Assembly (NCBI GenBank): GCA_022565415.1
Contig: JAIUMT010000022.1
Coordinates: 1 to 19,398 of the forward strand
Direction: 5' to 3'
DNA: 19,398 nucleotides
From: Balneolales bacterium
Lineage (GTDB): Bacteria; Bacteroidota; Rhodothermia; Balneolales; HLUCCA01
Under the pieces are notes generated by a model that was not told where the DNA came from, searched no databases, and saw only the letters and a program-made list of their open reading frames with translations. Position numbers and translations under genes: made by a program. Shown here one piece after another: positions 7,943 through 16,110 of this stretch (positions are counted from its first letter, which is position 1; each line of letters opens with the position of its first letter).

Positions 7943-7954
7943 ATTTATACAGCT

Positions 7955-8998
7955 ATGATGAGAATCGAATATCCAACTACAGTTAACGGCATGTATGAAC
8001 ACCTCAAGGCTAAATTGGGCAAAATTGTGCCTGATGCAGAGCTGAGGGTGAAGTCTGAACTTGCCGTCGAAATTAACCGCCTCAAGAAAGAAAAAAACGC
8101 GGTAATTCTAGGTCATAATTACATGGAAGCCGCACTGTTCAACAGTATTCCCGATTATGTTGGCGACTCGCTGGGTTTGAGCAGAATTGCCGCCGAATCG
8201 ACCGCAGATAGAATAGTATTTTGTGGCGTGCGTTTTATGGCAGAAACAGCAAAGATTCTAAACCCCAGTAGAATGGTTCTGCTGCCCGCTGAGGTCGCAG
8301 GATGCTCACTAGCTGCCAGTATCACCGCCGAGGACGTACGTAAGCTCAAAGCGAAATATCCGGGGGTTCCAGTGGTTACCTACATCAACACCTATGCCGA
8401 TGTAAAAGCCGAAACGGATGTATGCTGCACATCAAGTAATGCTGCAGATATTGTTCGAAAATTGGACTCTGATACAGTTATTTGTCTTCCTGATGAATTC
8501 CTGGCGAAAAACGTTGCCCGGGAGACCGGTAAACGAGTAATTATGCCAAGTGAAGCCATAACGGATGATTTTCGTCAGGCTATGATTGTCTGGGATGGAC
8601 GGTGCGAAGTTCACGAACAGTTTACCGTCGAAGATATTCAAATGGCTCGGGCACAATTCCCCGAAACGGTTGTAATCGCGCATCCTGAATGTCCGCCTGA
8701 GGTAGTTATCGCCTCTGATTTCAGTGGCTCCACGACCGCAATTGTAGATTATGTTAAAAAATCAGAGGCGAAAAAATTCCTGATTTTAACAGAATGCAGT
8801 ATGGCCGATAATATTTCTGCCGAGAACCCGACAAAAGAGATGTTAGGACTGTGCTCGGTTAGGTGTCCTCACATGAATGAAATAACCCTTGAAGATACAC
8901 TGAAGACACTTCAGGAAGATATATGGCAGATCGAGCTAGAAGAAGGCCTTCGTATACGTGCGAAAAAATCGTTGGATCGTATGCTTGAAATGAGCTGA
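7955..8998 (+). CDS. nadA: Quinolinate synthase, 4Fe-4S enzyme
   Basis: 347 aa from the ATG at 7955. An in-frame ATG at 7913 lies inside the rpsA terminator stem and adds a hydrophobic 14-residue tail foreign to the family, so I rejected it; an ATG at 7958 is also possible. NadA condenses iminoaspartate with dihydroxyacetone phosphate to quinolinate in de novo NAD synthesis. The cluster-ligand cysteines are seen as GCSLA (Cys117), HPEC (Cys246) and CPHM (Cys304). GHNYM (53-57), YINTYADVKAE, CCTSSNA and TECSMADN are the substrate-site motifs. The three-fold NadA fold appears complete and of normal length. nadB and nadC are not in the window. There is no clear promoter between the rpsA terminator and the start, so expression may depend on read-through or a promoter inside the end of rpsA. 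Confidence 0.95.
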   Translation: MMRIEYPTTVNGMYEHLKAKLGKIVPDAELRVKSELAVEINRLKKEKNAVILGHNYMEAALFNSIPDYVGDSLGLSRIAAESTADRIVFCGVRFMAETAKILNPSRMVLLPAEVAGCSLAASITAEDVRKLKAKYPGVPVVTYINTYADVKAETDVCCTSSNAADIVRKLDSDTVICLPDEFLAKNVARETGKRVIMPSEAITDDFRQAMIVWDGRCEVHEQFTVEDIQMARAQFPETVVIAHPECPPEVVIASDFSGSTTAIVDYVKKSEAKKFLILTECSMADNISAENPTKEMLGLCSVRCPHMNEITLEDTLKTLQEDIWQIELEEGLRIRAKKSLDRMLEMS

Positions 8999-9025
8999 TT
9001 TCGACTCGAAATAATTGCGAAATTA

Positions 9026-9062
9026 AAAAAGGCTGACAATACATCGTACTGTCAGCCTTTTT
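9026..9062. terminator. Bidirectional terminator between nadA and the small minus-strand gene
   Basis: AAAAAGGCTGACA (9026-9038) pairs with TGTCAGCCTTTTT (9050-9062). T runs follow on both strands, so it can end nadA (+) and the convergent gene at 9096-9353 (-). Confidence 0.88.
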
Positions 9063-9095
9063 AGTTTGAAATAAATCAAATTATAAACAGTTTGC

Positions 9096-9353
9096 TTACT
9101 TTTTCTTGTCTTTGTAGAAGAAGATTTTACTGTTCACGGTGTCTTTACCGCTTTTGATTTTAGCACCGTTCTCGCGATTGTAAGTATAAACTACATTTCG
9201 CATTGAGTTTAATTCTTTATCAGATGAATAACTTACTTCAAGAGCATCTCCGCCCGGAACGAGTTTGCCCAGAGCTTCGATAAGTGGTCTGAATTTTGAT
9301 GTGCTCTTCTTCGTTATTTTAACTTCAGAACGTGGTACGAGTTTAATTTTCAT
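9096..9353 (-). CDS. Small basic protein of unknown function
   Basis: 85 aa, rich in Lys/Arg (MKIKLVPRSEVKITKK... ending KDKKK), with no signal peptide, membrane segment or cysteine. I do not recognise a named family. The pattern LEVSYSSDKELNSMRNVVYTYNRENGAKIKSGKD alternates strand-like and helical stretches and looks like a compact globular fold, so it is probably a real gene. Supporting this are a bidirectional terminator just past its stop, a non-coding region upstream, and no competing frame. High charge could mean nucleic-acid binding, but that is only inference. No Shine-Dalgarno sequence is seen. Confidence 0.72.
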   Translation of the reverse strand: MKIKLVPRSEVKITKKSTSKFRPLIEALGKLVPGGDALEVSYSSDKELNSMRNVVYTYNRENGAKIKSGKDTVNSKIFFYKDKKK

Positions 9354-9604
9354 GATTCTAGAATTTAGATTATTTAATAGACAATATATCAGATCAGTTT
9401 AGCTTTTTATACCACAAAACGGGTTAGTGGTTCCCTCAAACGGAAACTTTACCAATTATACTAAGTTTTATTATAACTGTAAACCAGTTAAAATATTGTC
9501 TAGATCTAAAAAAGCGTAAAACCCACGATAGTATTTTATGTCTATTATCGTAGACTATCCAAAATCAGTTTTTGAATATTATAGAATACTTGTATCCAAT
9601 TAAA
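9354..9604. other. AT-rich non-coding gap with several inverted repeats
   Basis: No gene is supported in this 251-bp gap. It must hold the promoter of the small basic gene (minus strand), but I find no clear -33/-7 pair. Repeats seen: ACGATAGTA (9525-9533) with TATTATCGT (9543-9551), one G-T pair, possibly a weak moxR terminator because GGGTTTTACGCTTTTTT follows on the minus strand; TAACTG-N5-CAGTTA (9474-9490); and TAGACAATAT (9378-9387) inverted as ATATTGTCTA (9493-9502), 105 bp apart. Confidence 0.5.
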
Positions 9605-10606
9605 TTAAGGAACTTGTACTGCGCCAAGAATTCGATCAACTATATTTTCTGGTGTAATATCTTCTGCCTCAGCTTCATAGGTTGGAATTACACGGTGTCT
9701 CAAGACATCCATTGCAATAGTTCTAACATCATCAGGAGTTACATAGGCTCGTTGCTCCATAAACGCGATTGCCCGTGACGCTAAGTTCAAATTGATAGAA
9801 GCTCTCGGTGATGCACCATAGTTGATGAGACCTTTTAAATCAGCCACGCGGTATTTCTCTGGATTTCTGGTAGCCAATATCAAATCGATTATATACTGTT
9901 CTACTTTTTCATCCATGTAAATATCGTTAATTACCTCACGCGCTTTCAGGATTTGCTTTGGAGTTACCACACGCTTTAACTTCGTTTTAGCACCGGTTCG
10001 GGCATTCGCTCTCATTATTTTCATTTCCTCTGATGCCGTTGGATATCCAATCTTAATTTTGAGCATGAACCGGTCAACTTGTGCCTCAGGCAACGGATAT
10101 GTTCCTTCTTGTTCTACCGGATTTTGGGTAGCAAGTACTAAAAATGGGTCAGATAATTTAAACGTTTCTTCTCCAATAGTTACCTGATGTTCCTGCATAC
10201 ATTCCAATAGCGCGCTTTGCACCTTGGCTGGCGAACGGTTAATCTCATCTGCAAGAATGATGTTCGCGAAAATTGGCCCTTTTTTAATAGTGAACTCGCC
10301 ATCTTTTTGGTTGTAGATGAGCGTACCAACCAAATCTGCTGGCAGGAGGTCGGGCGTGAATTGAATTCGCTGAAATTTGGTAGATATTACTTGAGCCAAG
10401 GAAGATACCGTTAATGTTTTGGCCAAGCCGGGAACACCTTCAAGCAACACATGTCCGTCGGTGAGCAATCCGACTAGTAAACGGTCAATCATGTAGCGCT
10501 GACCAATAATGACTTTGTTGAGTTCGGAGTTGATGTCGTGAATAAATGTACTGTTCTCATCAATACGCTCTTGCAAAGCGCTCATATCAATACTGTAAGT
10601 CTGCAT
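9605..10606 (-). CDS. MoxR-family AAA+ ATPase
   Basis: 333 aa, cytoplasmic AAA_3 ATPase. Members act as chaperones that help activate or insert metal ions or cofactors into partner proteins, often von Willebrand A-domain proteins. Walker A is GVPGLAKT (57-64), Walker B IILADE (116-121) followed by INRSPAK, sensor 1 ATQNP (159-163), the arginine-finger region VDRFM (177-181), and GASPRAS the sensor-2 region. All are intact, and the length is typical. MoxR genes are usually followed by a DUF58 gene and VWA genes. Here the next gene downstream is the small basic protein after 251 non-coding bases, so this copy is isolated on that side. It diverges from uppP. M8 is a possible alternative start. 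Confidence 0.93.
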   Translation of the reverse strand: MQTYSIDMSALQERIDENSTFIHDINSELNKVIIGQRYMIDRLLVGLLTDGHVLLEGVPGLAKTLTVSSLAQVISTKFQRIQFTPDLLPADLVGTLIYNQKDGEFTIKKGPIFANIILADEINRSPAKVQSALLECMQEHQVTIGEETFKLSDPFLVLATQNPVEQEGTYPLPEAQVDRFMLKIKIGYPTASEEMKIMRANARTGAKTKLKRVVTPKQILKAREVINDIYMDEKVEQYIIDLILATRNPEKYRVADLKGLINYGASPRASINLNLASRAIAFMEQRAYVTPDDVRTIAMDVLRHRVIPTYEAEAEDITPENIVDRILGAVQVP

Positions 10607-10632
10607 GGTTTACTTTTTGTTTCGGGTGAATC

Positions 10633-10644
10633 TTCTTCGAAGAA
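10633..10644. repeat. 12-bp palindrome in the moxR-uppP divergent gap
   Basis: TTCTTCGAAGAA is a perfect palindrome in the 84-bp gap between the divergent genes. No clear promoter elements were found for either gene here, so a regulatory role is only a possibility. Confidence 0.3.
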
Positions 10645-10690
10645 TGTGTATTATTGTGCTTCTTTGAATCGCCTAAATTAAAACATTTCT

Positions 10691-11512
10691 ATGGAATTAT
10701 TGGAATCGTTTCTTCTGGGTATACTCCAGGGGATAACCGAGTTTCTACCAGTAAGTAGCTCTGGTCACCTCGTATTAGCACAAGAGTTGTTGAACCGGAA
10801 CCTGGAACAAGGTATCACTTTTGAAATTGTAGTACACTTCGGATCATTATTCAGTATCCTTATTTATTTTCGGCAGAGAATTGCTGAAATACTCTCTAAC
10901 TTTTTCAAGTTTATCTCAAAACCTGCATTATACAAATCGGAATGGGCGAATAACTACGATGCCCGAATTAGTTTCTACATACTGCTAAGTATGATTCCGG
11001 CTGGCGTAATCGGATTTACCCTGCGGTCTAATTTGGAAGAGGCGTTTCAGAGTCCGATTTTGGTCTCGGCCATGTTACTGGTTACTGGTGCCATCCTGTT
11101 TACCAATAAATTTGTGTTACCTAAAGAAGGAAAAGTAACCCCGAAGAATGCGTTCATCATGGGTATTGCCCAGGCGGCTGCCATGATTCCAGGTATTAGT
11201 CGATCGGGTACCACCATCACGATGGGTGTTCTACTGGGCATGAAGCGCGAAGATGTAGCCGATTTTTCTTTTTTAATGCTGATTCCGGTGCTGGCTGGTG
11301 CAACGCTTGTTGAACTGCTCGATGTTTTTTCAGGCTCAGCCGAAGACATTGTTATTTCTTCGCTAGTAGTTGCTTTCTTTGCGTCGTTAGTCTCTGGTTA
11401 TTACGCCCTCAAGTTTCTATTAAAGCTGTTTAAGCAAAAGGGATTGCATTATTTCGCGTACTACTGCTGGACAGTAGGTATACTCGGATTAATCTATTTC
11501 AGTTTTAAATAA
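10691..11512 (+). CDS. uppP: Undecaprenyl-diphosphate phosphatase
   Basis: 273 aa membrane enzyme (BacA family). It removes a phosphate from undecaprenyl diphosphate to recycle the lipid carrier for peptidoglycan and surface glycans, and raises bacitracin tolerance. The two catalytic motifs are present: ITEFLPVSSSGH (15-26, with Glu17) and PGISRSGTT (167-175, with Arg171), equivalent to the Glu/Ser/Arg active site of E. coli UppP. Seven or eight hydrophobic segments are visible. Normal length. It diverges from moxR, and nuoJ follows after 84 bp with its own putative promoter, so it is probably a single-gene unit. Confidence 0.96.
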   Translation: MELLESFLLGILQGITEFLPVSSSGHLVLAQELLNRNLEQGITFEIVVHFGSLFSILIYFRQRIAEILSNFFKFISKPALYKSEWANNYDARISFYILLSMIPAGVIGFTLRSNLEEAFQSPILVSAMLLVTGAILFTNKFVLPKEGKVTPKNAFIMGIAQAAAMIPGISRSGTTITMGVLLGMKREDVADFSFLMLIPVLAGATLVELLDVFSGSAEDIVISSLVVAFFASLVSGYYALKFLLKLFKQKGLHYFAYYCWTVGILGLIYFSFK

Positions 11513-11534
11513 GCTTACCATCTGCATTTAAGTA

Positions 11535-11565
11535 TTGATGAGGGTAGCAAATTTCGGTACCTTTC
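11535..11565 (+). promoter_or_regulatory. Putative promoter of the nuoJ-N operon
   Basis: TTG (11535-11537), 20 nt, TACCTTTC (11558-11565), 31 bp before the nuoJ ATG. It has the same spacing and -7 form as the rpsT candidate (TAnnTTTC). Confidence 0.55.
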
Positions 11566-11596
11566 TGCACTAATTTTCCGACTTTAAACATTAATC

Positions 11597-12109
11597 ATGG
11601 TCACTTACATTTTCATTCTGTTGGCTACCCTTGCTATTGCCTCGGCGTTGGCAACAATTATGAGCAAAAGTACAGTTAACAGTGCGCTTTTTCTGGTTTT
11701 GAATATGGTTGCACTAGCCGGAGTATATTTGCTTTTGAAAGCTCAATTTCTTGCAGTGGTGCAAATTCTGGTGTATGCAGGGGCCATTATGGTACTGTTC
11801 CTGTTCGTAATCATGCTCCTGAATGTTGAAGACGAACAATCAGTTTTTTCAAAATTTACGTTCAAATATGCATTTGGCGTATTTCTTGGAGTGATTGTAG
11901 CCGCTCAGATACTTTATGCTGTCGCCAGTTATACCGACATTCTCCCCGATATCTCCGGTGAGATGGTGTATGTTGGAACGGTTGAAGCAATAGGTACAAC
12001 GATGTTTACCGAATACCTCTTCCCATTTGAAGTAACCGCCATTCTGCTCACCGTTGCTGTAGTTGGCGCATTGTTTATCGCGCAACGCAAACCTAATTCA
12101 CAGAACTAA
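11597..12109 (+). CDS. nuoJ: NADH-quinone oxidoreductase subunit J
   Basis: 170 aa with about five hydrophobic helices. It is a core subunit of the membrane arm of respiratory complex I, whose third helix takes part in coupling quinone reduction to proton pumping. The stretch LKAQFLAVVQILVYAGAIMV (45-64) is the conserved helix of the family. Length is normal for a short-form NuoJ. It is the first gene of the block; its TAA stop shares one base with the nuoK ATG (TAATG), indicating translational coupling. Confidence 0.94.
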   Translation: MVTYIFILLATLAIASALATIMSKSTVNSALFLVLNMVALAGVYLLLKAQFLAVVQILVYAGAIMVLFLFVIMLLNVEDEQSVFSKFTFKYAFGVFLGVIVAAQILYAVASYTDILPDISGEMVYVGTVEAIGTTMFTEYLFPFEVTAILLTVAVVGALFIAQRKPNSQN

Positions 12110-12411
12110 TGCTGTCTCTAACTTGGTTTCTTGGTCTGAGCGCCATCCTTTTTACAATCGGTACCATAGGCGTACTTACCCGTAAAAATGCAATCGTAAT
12201 CTTCATGAGTGTCGAGCTCATGCTAAATGCCGTAAACCTGACATTGGTGTCATTCAGCTCATTCATGGGCGATATTCACGGTCAGATTCTGGTATTCTTT
12301 TCTCTATGTGTCGCCGCGGCTGAAGCAGCTGTTGGACTGGCCATCATCATTGCGATATTCAGAAATAACCACACTGTTGATATCACCAAAATCAAGTTGC
12401 TCCGCTGGTAA
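12109..12411 (+). CDS. nuoK: NADH-quinone oxidoreductase subunit K
   Basis: 100 aa, three transmembrane helices, exactly the usual length. The two conserved membrane glutamates are present: Glu36 in SVELMLNAVNL and Glu72 in CVAAAEAAVGLAI. They match the positions needed for proton transfer in E. coli NuoK. The start overlaps the nuoJ stop by one base. A 44-bp gap to nuoL contains a small CGGTT-AAC-AACCG repeat and no obvious promoter. Confidence 0.96.
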   Translation: MLSLTWFLGLSAILFTIGTIGVLTRKNAIVIFMSVELMLNAVNLTLVSFSSFMGDIHGQILVFFSLCVAAAEAAVGLAIIIAIFRNNHTVDITKIKLLRW

Positions 12412-12455
12412 TCTAAATTAGAACACCGGTTAACAACCGTTAATCAACCCACTTC

Positions 12456-14477
12456 ATGAATCCCTATATTGATTTAGTACCTTATGTGATCGGCCTGCCG
12501 TTGCTCGGATTTCTAATCAACGGTCTGATTGGTCTTAGTTCTCCCGCCTGGAGAAAGCAAAAGACATTAATCGGAGCTATTGCCACACTTTGTGTATTCA
12601 TACCTTTTCTGATATCAGTTCTACTGTTTGCCGGACTCTCAGCCGACTCCTCTGCCTCCATCTACAGATTATTCACCTGGATCGAAGCCGGGTCATTTAC
12701 TTCTGATATCGCCTGGCGCGTCGATCAGCTGTCGGTTTTCATGGCCCTAGTTGTCACAGGCGTCGGATCGCTCATCCATCTGTATTCAATGGGATACATG
12801 AGCGAAGATGAAGGCTACTGGAAGTTCTTTACCTACCTTAACTTGTTCATCTTTGCTATGATGAACCTCATCATGGGTAATAACCTGTTGTTATTGTTCC
12901 TCGGATGGGAAGGTGTTGGAGTTTGTTCGTACCTGCTTATTGGCTTCTGGTACGGAGATATGGCCAAATCATCGGCTGCAAAAAAAGCCTTCGTGTACAA
13001 CCGAATTGGTGACTTTGCATTCCTAATTGCCATGTTCCTCGTTTTCAAATACGTAGGAAGTATTGATTTCGACGTGATTTTCGCTTCGCTTGATTTAATT
13101 CCGACTGATGCCGCTTTCTGGATTGCTTTACTGATGTTCATCGGAGCTACCGGTAAATCGGCTCAGATTCCACTTTTTGTCTGGTTGCCAGATGCTATGG
13201 CCGGACCAACGCCCGTTTCGGCCCTTATCCACGCCGCGACCATGGTGACATCTGGGATTTACCTTATCTCCAGAATGTCGGCTCTGTACGTAATGGCTCC
13301 TACGGTAATGCTAATTGTAGCCATTGTGGGTGCCTTAACCGCAATCGTTGCTGCCAGTATTGCCCTCACTCAAAACGACATTAAACGAGTACTTGCTTAT
13401 TCGACAGTTTCCCAGCTCGGATTTATGTTCCTGGCTTTAGGTAGTGGGGCTTTCATAGCCGCGATGTTCCACGTTATTACGCACGCGTTCTTCAAAGCCT
13501 GTTTATTCCTTGGATCTGGCTCGGTAATTCACGCTATGCATGGCGTTGAGCATAAACTCGAGCACGAAGGCAAGCATGTTCATTTCGATCCGCAGGATAT
13601 GCGTTTCATGGGCGGACTCAGAAAATTCATGCCTCATACCTATAAAACGTTTTTGATTGCTACTATTGCAATTGCAGGTATTCCGCCATTGGCCGGATTC
13701 TTCTCTAAAGATGAAATCCTAGCCATGACCGTAAACGCAGGTGTAATCGGATATCAGCCTATCTATTTCATACTGTGGGGCGTTGCAATGCTCACCGCAT
13801 TCATGACGGCTTTCTACATGTTCCGACTCACCTTTACCACATTCCACGGTACATTCAAGCTTCCTCAGAAGTTCGAAGAAGCGAAAGGAAGTGAGAAGTA
13901 TTTGCATGAGAGTCCGTGGACAATGACTGCGCCACTTTGGATACTCGCAGTTTTATCGATTCTTGGCGGATTTATGGGCTTTCCCGACTTCATTGTCGAG
14001 ACGTTCACCGGAGCTAAGGCGCATGCCAACTGGCTGCATGGATGGCTGATCGGAGTAACCTCAGAATACGATCTCGTACTTGCGAAAGGCACCAAATGGC
14101 TGATTTTACTCGCATCCGTAATCGTAGCCTCAGTTGCAAGTTACTTAGCCTACATCATGTACACCGACGACAAATCTGAAGCATCAGATGCCCGAATCGT
14201 GGCGATGTTCGGCGGATTCTACACCGTTTGGGCAAACAAGTACAAATTCGACGAGTTCTACGAAGGATACATCGCTAATCCAATCGTCAAACTCTCAGAT
14301 AAAGTATTAGCTGTTTTCGACATCAAAATTATTGATGGCTTCGTGAATTTAATTGCCGGTGTCGTACGCTTCGCAGGAAGTCTGCTTCGATACATTCAGA
14401 CAGGTGTAACTCAAAACTATGCCATTGCTTTGGTCCTCGGTACCGTACTTGTGGTCGCAATGTTACTCTTCGGATAA
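12456..14477 (+). CDS. nuoL: NADH-quinone oxidoreductase subunit L
   Basis: 673 aa, the largest antiporter-like proton-channel subunit at the tip of the complex I membrane arm. The channel glutamate is Glu152 in LGWEGVGVCSYLLIGFW, and a key lysine is Lys234 in GATGKSAQIPLFVWLPDAM; HAATMV and FFSKDEI follow as expected. The C-terminal 150 residues would form the lateral helix and anchoring helix. It is about 60 residues longer than E. coli NuoL, with extra charged sequence around 370-390 (HKLEHEGKHVHF) and 475-490. nuoM begins 13 bp later. Confidence 0.96.
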   Translation: MNPYIDLVPYVIGLPLLGFLINGLIGLSSPAWRKQKTLIGAIATLCVFIPFLISVLLFAGLSADSSASIYRLFTWIEAGSFTSDIAWRVDQLSVFMALVVTGVGSLIHLYSMGYMSEDEGYWKFFTYLNLFIFAMMNLIMGNNLLLLFLGWEGVGVCSYLLIGFWYGDMAKSSAAKKAFVYNRIGDFAFLIAMFLVFKYVGSIDFDVIFASLDLIPTDAAFWIALLMFIGATGKSAQIPLFVWLPDAMAGPTPVSALIHAATMVTSGIYLISRMSALYVMAPTVMLIVAIVGALTAIVAASIALTQNDIKRVLAYSTVSQLGFMFLALGSGAFIAAMFHVITHAFFKACLFLGSGSVIHAMHGVEHKLEHEGKHVHFDPQDMRFMGGLRKFMPHTYKTFLIATIAIAGIPPLAGFFSKDEILAMTVNAGVIGYQPIYFILWGVAMLTAFMTAFYMFRLTFTTFHGTFKLPQKFEEAKGSEKYLHESPWTMTAPLWILAVLSILGGFMGFPDFIVETFTGAKAHANWLHGWLIGVTSEYDLVLAKGTKWLILLASVIVASVASYLAYIMYTDDKSEASDARIVAMFGGFYTVWANKYKFDEFYEGYIANPIVKLSDKVLAVFDIKIIDGFVNLIAGVVRFAGSLLRYIQTGVTQNYAIALVLGTVLVVAMLLFG

Positions 14478-14490
14478 TTCGTAATTACAA

Positions 14491-16104
14491 ATGGAACTAC
14501 TCTTAAATATTACCATCTACTTGCCCATTCTTGGGGTTCTGGCAATTCTTGCTACCCGCAACGATCAGGCTATCCGATGGATTGCATTATTCGTAACAAC
14601 GGCGACCTTCGCACTGTCGATTCCGTTGATGCTCAATTTCAACGCTGCTACTTCTGATGTTGCCCACTACGTGACTGAAAGTGGTTCGTTAATTGGTGGT
14701 CTCGACATCAAATATATCGTCGGACTAGACGGACTCAGCCTCTTGTTGTTCATGCTGACCACATTCATGGGTCCAATTGTTGTACTTTCAGCCTGGGAAT
14801 CAGTAAAAAAACACCTCGGCGGATTCTACTCCATGCTTTTAATCCTTCAAACCGGATCTTTAGGCGTTTTTGCCTCATTGGATATGGTCGTTTTCTACAT
14901 CTTCTTTGAGTTGACGCTCATCCCGATGTACTTCTTAATTGGTATTTGGGGTGGATCTGGCAGAATCGAAGCAACCATCAAGTTCTTCATTTACACCCTT
15001 GTCGGGTCTTTAATAATGCTAATTGCATTGTTGTTCCTCGGTTTTCATGCCGGAGATGCCATCAACGCAGGTGTATTTACATCCGACTGGAGACTCATTT
15101 CTGGTCCGGAATACCATATCGGATTGGTTGAACAAACCTACATGTTCCTGGCATTTGCCTTAGCGTTCTGTATCAAAGTGCCGCTGTTTCCATTCCACAC
15201 CTGGTTGCCGTATGCTCACACCGAGGCACCAACAGCCGGTTCAGTCGTACTTGCGGCCATCATGCTAAAAATGGGTACATATGGATTGATTCGCTTTGCC
15301 CTGCCGATTTTCCCAAATGCAGTTATTGCCTTTGCACCATATTTAGCCGCACTAGCAGTAATCGGAATCATCTACGGCGCCTTGGTCGCGATGGTTCAAA
15401 AAGATGTCAAGAAACTGGTTGCGTATTCATCGGTCAGTCACCTGGGATTTGTAGTACTTGGAATCTTCGCCCTTAATACCATGTCGGTTCAAGGTGCAAT
15501 CATCCAGAACATCAACCACGGATTGTCAACCGGCGCACTCTTCCTTATCGTTGGAATGATTTACGATCGCCGCCACACACGAATGATTTCAGAATTCGGC
15601 GGACTATCCAGCGTGATGCCCGTATTTGCAGTCATGTTCATGATAGCAACGTTCTCCTCAATCGGCTTACCCGGTCTAAACGGCTTTGTGGGTGAATTTT
15701 TAATTCTGATGGGAGCTTTCAATTCTGATGTGCTGGTAAGTAACTGGTTTGCCATCATCGCAACGCTTGGCGTTATTTTAGCCGCGGTATACATGCTGTG
15801 GATGTTCCAAAGAGTGATGTTCGGTCCGGTGACCAAAGATGAAAACAAGATTCTAAAAGATTTGAACGCACGGGAAATCGGACTTTTAATCCCTGTTATG
15901 ATTTTCATCGTATGGATTGGGGTTTATCCGAGCTACTTTACCGGATTTTCAGAAGTTCAGGTAGAAAAAATACTGGATCAATCCTTGGAGAAAAGTGAAA
16001 CCGTGCTATTGAACAGCAGATCTGAAGAACTCCCTCAGTGGGCTGGAAAATTTTACGATGTGACCACCGATATGGCCGCAACATTGACTAATTCCGAAAA
16101 ATAA
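14491..16104 (+). CDS. nuoM: NADH-quinone oxidoreductase subunit M
   Basis: 537 aa, second antiporter-like proton-channel subunit. Glu140 in FYIFFELTLIPMYFLIGIWG matches the essential channel glutamate (Glu144 in E. coli). Further landmarks are FCIKVPLFPFHTWLPYAHTE with its channel lysine, and VQKDVKKLVAYSSVSHLGFV. About 14 transmembrane helices; the hydrophilic C-terminus (from about 490) is slightly longer than usual. It lies 13 bp after nuoL and 6 bp before nuoN. Confidence 0.96.
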   Translation: MELLLNITIYLPILGVLAILATRNDQAIRWIALFVTTATFALSIPLMLNFNAATSDVAHYVTESGSLIGGLDIKYIVGLDGLSLLLFMLTTFMGPIVVLSAWESVKKHLGGFYSMLLILQTGSLGVFASLDMVVFYIFFELTLIPMYFLIGIWGGSGRIEATIKFFIYTLVGSLIMLIALLFLGFHAGDAINAGVFTSDWRLISGPEYHIGLVEQTYMFLAFALAFCIKVPLFPFHTWLPYAHTEAPTAGSVVLAAIMLKMGTYGLIRFALPIFPNAVIAFAPYLAALAVIGIIYGALVAMVQKDVKKLVAYSSVSHLGFVVLGIFALNTMSVQGAIIQNINHGLSTGALFLIVGMIYDRRHTRMISEFGGLSSVMPVFAVMFMIATFSSIGLPGLNGFVGEFLILMGAFNSDVLVSNWFAIIATLGVILAAVYMLWMFQRVMFGPVTKDENKILKDLNAREIGLLIPVMIFIVWIGVYPSYFTGFSEVQVEKILDQSLEKSETVLLNSRSEELPQWAGKFYDVTTDMAATLTNSEK

Positions 16105-16110
16105 CCATCA

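Noticed and set aside
7913..7954. Upstream in-frame ATG giving nadA 14 more residues
   Set aside because: It lies inside the perfect terminator stem after rpsA, and the added residues (MIKCIISAFFIYTA) do not resemble NadA starts.
15561..15908. 115-codon open frame antisense to nuoM
   Set aside because: It overlaps the conserved nuoM channel region and has no independent support.
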